This document shows positions 58,957 through 64,000 of a stretch of 64,000 nucleotides of DNA, piece by piece. Numbering within the stretch: the stretch's first letter is position 1; each line of letters begins with the position of its first letter. The position numbers and the translations under genes are program-made. Under the pieces are notes generated by a model, which was not told the origin of the DNA, did not search any database, and saw only the letters and a program-made list of their open reading frames with translations. The DNA is from DATFDN01 sp963756545 (GTDB lineage: Bacteria; Pseudomonadota; Alphaproteobacteria; Acetobacterales; Acetobacteraceae). The stretch is taken from positions 372,001-436,000 of the forward strand of contig CAVWNY010000002.1 in NCBI GenBank assembly GCA_963756545.1, given 5' to 3'.

Positions 58957-61900
58957 ATGACAGCCCGCCAGGAGAAGCGATCCTCGATGGATATCGGTCT
59001 CGGCCGTCTCGCCGACCTCACGCTCGAAAGCCGCTTCACCGACCTCGACGCCCCGGTCCTGCTGTCCGGGGTCCAGGCGTTGGTGCGCGTGCTGCTGGAA
59101 CAATCCCGGCTGGACCGCGCCGCCGGGCGGCGCACCGCCGGACTGGTGTCGGGCTATCGCGGCTCCCCGCTCGGCGGGCTGGACCAGGAGCTGTGGCGCC
59201 AGCAGGCGATCCTGTCGGCCCACGACGTCCGCTTCCAGCCGGGGCTGAACGAGGATCTCGCCGCGACCATGCTGTGGGGCGCGCAGCAGATCGACGCCTT
59301 CCCCGGTCGCAAGACCGACGGCGTGTTCGGCATGTGGTACGGCAAGGGGCCGGGCGTCGACCGCTCGGGCGACGCGCTGCACTGCGCCACGATGCTGGGC
59401 ACCTCCGCGCTCGGCGGCGTGCTGGCGGTGGCGGGCGACGACCACGGCGCGCACTCCTCCACCTATCCGCATCAGACCGAGCCGCTGTTCGCCGGATGGT
59501 TCATCCCCGTGCTGAACCCCGCTTCGGTCCAGGACATCCTCGACTTCGGCCTGGCCGGCATCGCGCTGTCGCGCTTCTCGGGCCTGTGGATCGCGCTCAA
59601 GACCACGGCCGAGACCGCCGAACAGGCGGCGACGATCGCCATTCCCGCGACGCGCGGCTTCGCGCTGCCCGACTTCGAGGTGCCGCCGCACGGGCTGAAC
59701 TACGACCCGAGCCTGGCGTTTCCCGCCGACCGCTTCGAGCTGGAGCGGCGAGTCATGGAGGAGCGCATCCCGGCGGTCGCCGCCTGGGCGCGCGCCAACC
59801 GGCTCGATCGCCTGGTGTTCGGCACCCCCGATGCGCCGATCGGCATCGTCACCGTGGGCAAGGCGCACACCGACGCGCTGCACGCGCTGCGCCGTCTGGA
59901 GCTCGCCGATCACCCGCAACTGGCGCTCTACAAGGTCGGGCTGAGCTGGCCGCTGGAAACCGAAGGATTGCGCGCGTTCGCCCGCGGCAAGCGCGCCCTC
60001 CTCGTCGTCGAGGAGAAGCGCAGCTTCGTCGAAGCCCAGATCCGCGACGCGCTATACAACCTGCCGGCCGACGAGCGCCCGGAGGTCGCCGGCAAGACCG
60101 ACGCGCGAGGCGCTCCCCTCATCTCGCCGCTGCTGGAACTCTCCCCCGAGGCGGTGGGCGGCGCCCTCGCCCGCTTCTGCACGTCGGCCGGCCTGAACGT
60201 GCCCGAGCCGCCCGCCGTGCCGCGCCCGGAGCGCCCGGCGGGGCTGCTCCGCCGCGTCCCGGCGTTCTGCGCCGGCTGTCCGCACGGCACCTCGACCCGT
60301 CTGCCGGACGGCAGCTTCGCGACCGCCGGGATCGGCTGCCACTTCATGGCGCTCGACCATGGCGACGACACGCGCACCTTCACGCACATGGGGGGCGAGG
60401 GCGTCACCTGGGTCGGCCTCGCGCCGTTCACCGACACGAAGCACGTCTTCGCCAATATCGGCGATGGCACCTACACCCACTCGGGCATCCTGGCGGTCCG
60501 CCAGGCGGTCGCCGCCGGCACGGCGATGACCTACAAGATCCTGGTCAACGACGCGGTCGCGATGACCGGCGGCCAGCCCGCCGAGGGCGGCTTCACCGTG
60601 CCGCAGATCGCCGCCCAGGTCGCCGCCGAGGGCGTGAAGCGCATCGCGATCGTCGCCGACGAGGCCGACCGGCTGCCCCCGGCCGCCGCGTTGCCGGCGG
60701 GCGCGACCCGCCATACGCGCGGCGAGATGGAGGCCGTGCAGCGCGATTTGCGCGCCCATCCGGGCGTCTCCGCGCTGATCTACGATCAGGTCTGCGCCAC
60801 CGAGAAGCGCCGCCGACGCAAGCGCGGCAAGCTCGCGCAGCCCGACCGCAGCGTGCTGATCAACGCCGATGTATGCGAGAACTGCGGCGACTGCTCCGCG
60901 CAGTCCTCCTGCATCGCGATCGAGCCGGAGGAAACGCCGCTCGGCCGCAAGCGGCGGATCAACCCGACCGCCTGCAACGTCGATCTCTCCTGCCTCAAGG
61001 GTTACTGCCCGAGCTTCGTCACCGTCGCCGGCCCGCCGCGCGCGCCCGATGCCGACCCGCACTGGGCGGAGCGCGAGGCCTCGCTTGCCGAGGTTCTGCC
61101 CGCGCCCGACTTGCCGGACCGCTCGCCCTGGCGGGCGCTGTTCGCCGGCATCGGGGGCGGCGGCATCATCACCGCCGGAAAGATCCTGGCGATGGCGGCC
61201 CATGTCGAAGGTCGCGAGGTCCGCACGCTCGACTTCACAGGGCTCGCGCAGAAGAACGGCACCGTGGTCGCGCATGTGCAGATCGGCGAGCCCGATCAGC
61301 TCGATGTGGTGCGCGTCCCGCTCGGCGGGGCCGATCTGATGATCGCCGCCGACCTCGCCGTGGGCGCGGGGCCGAACGTGCTGGAGCGGTGCGGCGCGCG
61401 TGCCGCCGTGGTCGGCAACCTCGATCTCGCGGCGACGGCGGACTTCAAGTTCGACCCGCATCTGAGGATCGACGCCGGGCTGCACCGGCGCACGATCGAG
61501 CGCGCGACGAACGCCGGGGCGAGCCATTACCTGCACGGAGTCCGCATCGCCGAGCGCCTGTTCGGCAACGCCCAGGCGATGAACACGCTGCTGCTGGGCA
61601 TGGCCTGGCAGAAGGGCCTCATCCCGGTCGGCGAGGCGGCGATCCTGCGCGCCATCGAGCTGAACGGCGCGGCGGTGAAGCTCAACCTGCGCGCCTTCCG
61701 CTGGGGCCGCATCCTGGCGCACCGGCCGGAGATCGCCGACGAGATCGTCAACCCGCTGCAGCCTGCCCCGCCGGAGGATCTGGACGCGCTGATCGCCGAT
61801 CGGGCGGGCCGGCTGGTCGAATATCAAAGCGCGCGATACGCCAAGCGGTACCGCGCCTTCGTCGCCGAGGCACGCGCGCGGGAAGAAGCCGCGCTCGGTG

Positions 61901-62418
61901 CGCCGGGGCGGCTCGCCCGCGCGGTGGCCGAGAACCTGTTCCGCGTAATGGCCTACAAGGACGAATACGAGGTGGCCCGCCTGCACGCGGGGGCCGGCTA
62001 CGGCGCGGCGCCGGTGTTTCACCTGTCTCCGCCGCTCCCGGTGGGCATCGACCCGGCCACCGGGCGCCGCCGCAAGATCGCGCTCTCCGGGCGCATCGCG
62101 CTGCCGCTGTTTCGCGCGCTGCGCCACGGCAAGCGCCTGCGCGGCACGCCGCTCGATCCGTTCGGCTGGCAGGGCGAGCGGCGATGGGAGCGGGCGTTGA
62201 TCGGGGAGTACATGGAAGACGTGCGGACGGCGCTCGCGGCGCTGCGCCCGGAGACGGCCGCGACGGCGATCGCGCTGGCCGCGCTCCCTGACGAGATCCG
62301 CGGCTTCGGGCCGGTCAAGGAGGCGAACCGGGCGAAGGCGATGGAGCGACGCAAGGCGCTGCTGGCGCGGCTGGATGGCCCGGTGGAACGCGAGAAGGTG
62401 GTGGTGGCGGCGGAGTAG
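58957..62418 (+). CDS. Indolepyruvate ferredoxin oxidoreductase, fused subunits
   Basis: A 1153-residue thiamine-diphosphate and iron-sulfur enzyme that oxidatively decarboxylates aryl or branched-chain 2-oxo acids to acyl-CoA with ferredoxin. Order: pyrimidine-binding domain (LVSGYRGSPLGGLDQEL), TPP domain with CAGCPHGTSTR, GIGCHFM and GDGTYTHSG. A cysteine-rich insert (CENCGDCSAQSSC, CNVDLSCLKGYCPSF) and the gamma-type domain (GIGGGGIITAGKILA) follow. This single-chain form is typical of proteobacteria. An ATG at 58987 (MDIGLGRLADLTLESRF) may be the true start, since homology begins there. Confidence 0.93.
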   Translation: MTARQEKRSSMDIGLGRLADLTLESRFTDLDAPVLLSGVQALVRVLLEQSRLDRAAGRRTAGLVSGYRGSPLGGLDQELWRQQAILSAHDVRFQPGLNEDLAATMLWGAQQIDAFPGRKTDGVFGMWYGKGPGVDRSGDALHCATMLGTSALGGVLAVAGDDHGAHSSTYPHQTEPLFAGWFIPVLNPASVQDILDFGLAGIALSRFSGLWIALKTTAETAEQAATIAIPATRGFALPDFEVPPHGLNYDPSLAFPADRFELERRVMEERIPAVAAWARANRLDRLVFGTPDAPIGIVTVGKAHTDALHALRRLELADHPQLALYKVGLSWPLETEGLRAFARGKRALLVVEEKRSFVEAQIRDALYNLPADERPEVAGKTDARGAPLISPLLELSPEAVGGALARFCTSAGLNVPEPPAVPRPERPAGLLRRVPAFCAGCPHGTSTRLPDGSFATAGIGCHFMALDHGDDTRTFTHMGGEGVTWVGLAPFTDTKHVFANIGDGTYTHSGILAVRQAVAAGTAMTYKILVNDAVAMTGGQPAEGGFTVPQIAAQVAAEGVKRIAIVADEADRLPPAAALPAGATRHTRGEMEAVQRDLRAHPGVSALIYDQVCATEKRRRRKRGKLAQPDRSVLINADVCENCGDCSAQSSCIAIEPEETPLGRKRRINPTACNVDLSCLKGYCPSFVTVAGPPRAPDADPHWAEREASLAEVLPAPDLPDRSPWRALFAGIGGGGIITAGKILAMAAHVEGREVRTLDFTGLAQKNGTVVAHVQIGEPDQLDVVRVPLGGADLMIAADLAVGAGPNVLERCGARAAVVGNLDLAATADFKFDPHLRIDAGLHRRTIERATNAGASHYLHGVRIAERLFGNAQAMNTLLLGMAWQKGLIPVGEAAILRAIELNGAAVKLNLRAFRWGRILAHRPEIADEIVNPLQPAPPEDLDALIADRAGRLVEYQSARYAKRYRAFVAEARAREEAALGAPGRLARAVAENLFRVMAYKDEYEVARLHAGAGYGAAPVFHLSPPLPVGIDPATGRRRKIALSGRIALPLFRALRHGKRLRGTPLDPFGWQGERRWERALIGEYMEDVRTALAALRPETAATAIALAALPDEIRGFGPVKEANRAKAMERRKALLARLDGPVEREKVVVAAE

Positions 62419-62432
62419 TTTACGAGCGGTCG

Positions 62433-62720
62433 CTATCCCAACTTCGGCCGGTCCCGCTCAACCCGCCTGACACGGACCGCGCGTATCACCAGTTCCTCGA
62501 TGACGAGCAGCGGAACCTCGACGCGCTTCGCCCGGCCACGCCGGAGCAGCAAGTCGCCGACCCCGATGCGACCGATCGAAAGGGCGCCCACGGCCAGGGC
62601 GCCGACAGCGACCGCGCCCAGGGCAACCGCTCCAGTCTGAATGGTGGCCAACGCGGTCGTCCGGGCTAGAACTGCCGGCACTCCGCGCCGCGCGGGCTGG
62701 ATCTGCTGCGAGACGGGCAT
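62433..62720 (-). CDS. Small beta-repeat protein, 95 residues
   Basis: The ATG at 62720 has a near-perfect AGGAGGAG site. After a basic start (ARRGVPAVLARTTAL) the protein is a run of short repeats, GAVALGAVAVGALAVGALSIG, then RIGVGDLLLRRGRAKRVEV and PLLVIEELVIRAVRV. The alternation of small hydrophobic and Gly residues suggests a stacked beta-helix or a membrane-associated Gly-zipper. It is not related to any enzyme family I can name. The frame is open upstream across the start of the formaldehyde dehydrogenase region, but that is a shadow. Confidence 0.65.
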   Translation of the reverse strand: MPVSQQIQPARRGVPAVLARTTALATIQTGAVALGAVAVGALAVGALSIGRIGVGDLLLRRGRAKRVEVPLLVIEELVIRAVRVRRVERDRPKLG

Positions 62721-62794
62721 ATCTCCTCCTTCAGGCGCGGCACCGATGCGACCCCTGAATCCCGCTTTCGCGGGAATGACCGGGCCACTCCGGA
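62721..62794. repeat. Short hairpin of the dispersed repeat type
   Basis: GAATCCCGC, TTTCGCGGGAATGACC at about 62757-62780 is a small palindrome matching the inner hairpin of the copy at 38020-38048. It lies just past the stop of the formaldehyde dehydrogenase gene and could serve as its terminator. Confidence 0.45.
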
Positions 62795-63904
62795 TCAGTA
62801 CGTCAGAACCGTCCGGATCGACTCTCCCCGCCGCAGCAGCTCGAAACCCTCGTTGATCCGCTCGAACGGCAGGACGTGGGTGATCAGGTCGTCGATGTTG
62901 ATCCGCCCGTCCATGTACCAGTCCACGATGCGCGGCACGTCGGTGCGTCCGCGCGCGCCGCCGAAGGCCGTGCCCTTCCAGACACGGCCGGTGACAAGCT
63001 GGAAGGGGCGGGTCGCGATCTCCTGGCCGGCGCCGGCGACGCCGATGACGATGCTCTCGCCCCAGCCGCGATGGCAGCACTCCAGCGCCTGGCGCATGAC
63101 CTTCACGTTGCCGATGCACTCGAAACTATAGTCCGCGCCGCCCTTCGTCAGATCGACCAGATAGGGCACGAGGTCGCCCTCCACTTCGGCCGGGTTGACG
63201 AAATGGGTCATGCCGAACCGCTCGGCGATTTCGCGACGGGCGGGGTTGAGGTCCACGCCGACGATCATCTCGGCGCCCGCCATGCGCGCGCCCTGGACCA
63301 CGTTCAGACCGATCCCGCCCAGGCCGAAGACGACGACGCGGGCGCCGGGTTCGACCTTCGCGGTGTTGATGACGGCGCCGATCCCGGTGGTCACGCCGCA
63401 GCCGATGTAGCAGACCTTCTCGAACGGCGCGTCCTCGCGAATCTTCGCCACCGCGATTTCGGGCAACACCGTGTAGTTCGCGAAAGTCGAGGTGCCCATG
63501 TAGTGGAAGATGGGCGCTCCCTCGCACGAGAAGCGGCTGGTGCCGTCCGGCATCACCCCCCTGCCCTGGGTCGAGCGGATCGCTACGCAAAGGTTGCTCT
63601 TGCGGCTGAGGCAGTATTCGCATTGCCGGCATTCCGGCGTGTAGAGGGGGATGACATGATCGCCCCGGCGAAGCGAGGTCACGCCCTTGCCGACATCGGC
63701 AACGATGCCGGCACCCTCGTGGCCGAGGATCGCGGGGAAGATGCCCTCGGGGTCGGCGCCCGAGAGCGTGTATTCGTCGGTGTGGCAAATGCCGGTGGCC
63801 TTGACCTCCAGCAGCACCTCGAATTCGCGTGGACCGTCCAGATGCACGGTCTCGACGCTGAGCGGCGCGCGCGGCGTGCGCGCGACGGCGGCGCGAACCT
63901 GCAT
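62795..63904 (-). CDS. S-(hydroxymethyl)glutathione dehydrogenase/class III alcohol dehydrogenase
   Basis: Zinc- and NAD-dependent medium-chain dehydrogenase that oxidises the glutathione adduct of formaldehyde and can reduce S-nitrosoglutathione. The 369-residue product has catalytic-zinc ligands C40 and H62-E63 (GHEGAGIV) with CGVTTGIGAV for the third, four structural-zinc cysteines at C92, C95, C98 and C106, and the NAD motif VFGLGGIGLNVVQG. TGRVWKGTAFGG and GRTDVP are typical of class III. No glutathione-formaldehyde activating gene is adjacent. Confidence 0.93.
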   Translation of the reverse strand: MQVRAAVARTPRAPLSVETVHLDGPREFEVLLEVKATGICHTDEYTLSGADPEGIFPAILGHEGAGIVADVGKGVTSLRRGDHVIPLYTPECRQCEYCLSRKSNLCVAIRSTQGRGVMPDGTSRFSCEGAPIFHYMGTSTFANYTVLPEIAVAKIREDAPFEKVCYIGCGVTTGIGAVINTAKVEPGARVVVFGLGGIGLNVVQGARMAGAEMIVGVDLNPARREIAERFGMTHFVNPAEVEGDLVPYLVDLTKGGADYSFECIGNVKVMRQALECCHRGWGESIVIGVAGAGQEIATRPFQLVTGRVWKGTAFGGARGRTDVPRIVDWYMDGRINIDDLITHVLPFERINEGFELLRRGESIRTVLTY

Positions 63905-63908
63905 CGGC

Positions 63909-64000
63909 TCAGCCGCCGCTGACCGCGACGAGCCGCCAGGCGGGGTCGCGCGCGGTCAGGTCGCGCTCGAAGGTCCAGATGTCCACGAGTTCGGTCATCG
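63909..64000 (-). CDS. Tim44-like domain protein, C-terminal fragment
   Basis: Only the last 30 or so codons are present, ending at the TGA 63911-63909. The peptide TELVDIWTFERDL, then RDPAWRLVAVSGG, is the characteristic C-terminal strand of the Tim44-like domain, which in alphaproteobacteria is found in a membrane-anchored protein (TimA-like). The start lies beyond the window edge. It ends four bases before the dehydrogenase start. Confidence 0.7.
   Translation of the reverse strand, partial: MTELVDIWTFERDLTARDPAWRLVAVSGG

Noticed and set aside
59193..62291. 1032-codon plus-strand frame within the indolepyruvate oxidoreductase gene
   Set aside because: Shadow frame: Arg/Gly/Ala-rich with no motif, fully inside a certain gene.
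1..64000. CRISPR array, rRNA or tRNA genes
   Set aside because: No regularly spaced repeats and no sequence recognisable as tRNA or rRNA were seen in the gaps; faint cloverleaf-like foldings are expected in GC-rich DNA.

Overview
This window is high-GC DNA (by eye about two thirds G+C) that reads as the chromosome of an alphaproteobacterium, most likely Rhodospirillales or a near relative. The evidence is the order rpsB-tsf-pyrH-frr-uppS-cdsA-dxr-rseP, a large hopanoid gene set (hpnH, hpnI, hpnJ, hpnK), an exosortase-A exopolysaccharide locus, and a Tim44-like fragment at the right edge. Coding density is high. I saw no rRNA, tRNA, CRISPR array or intact insertion sequence.

Layout. 1-5210: a secreted-protein fragment, an orphan ferritin-like protein, argD-argF (arginine synthesis), a decayed secreted-protein gene, and an FTR1 iron permease fused to a cupredoxin domain. 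5465-12388: a translation, nucleotide and envelope operon running from rpsB to rseP. 12543-21423: hopanoid and isoprenoid genes in two divergent units, ispH-hpnH-hpnK on the minus strand and ispA-dxs-hpnI-hpnJ on the plus strand. With dxr upstream, this places much of the isoprenoid precursor supply beside the enzymes that build and decorate bacteriohopanetetrol. 21725-26014: an accessory stretch with a 120-residue unknown, a tandem AAA+ ATPase, and a lower-GC, frameshifted DUF262/HNH gene.

26248-39990: a class III aminotransferase, a 2-hydroxyacid dehydrogenase, a PRC-barrel protein, a TerC-like membrane protein, purB, a TANGO2/NRDE protein, a Ser/Thr kinase with Ig-like and PDZ domains, a flavoprotein-SelD fusion, a tartrate dehydrogenase-like enzyme, L-serine dehydratase and a small unknown protein. 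40048-52422: exopolysaccharide genes (sugar-phosphate transferase, export lipoprotein, chain-length protein, tyrosine kinase, outer-membrane barrel, ExeA-like ATPase, deacetylase, exosortase A/EpsI, a broken Gfo/Idh gene, a glycosyltransferase and a DUF218 protein). 52518-64000: an orphan peptide-type solute-binding protein, a five-gene minus-strand run (sterol-desaturase-like, two small proteins, GMC oxidoreductase, acyl-CoA ligase), a fused indolepyruvate ferredoxin oxidoreductase, a small beta-repeat protein, glutathione-dependent formaldehyde dehydrogenase and the Tim44-like fragment.

The most unusual signal is a dispersed palindromic repeat (arms like GTCATGCCCGG and CCGGCCATGAC). It recurs between genes, and one copy lies in frame inside hpnK, adding about 30 residues to the protein. 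Several single-base disruptions (rpsB, the frr stop, two in the DUF262 gene) mean either sequencing errors or real decay and must be resolved before those products are trusted.
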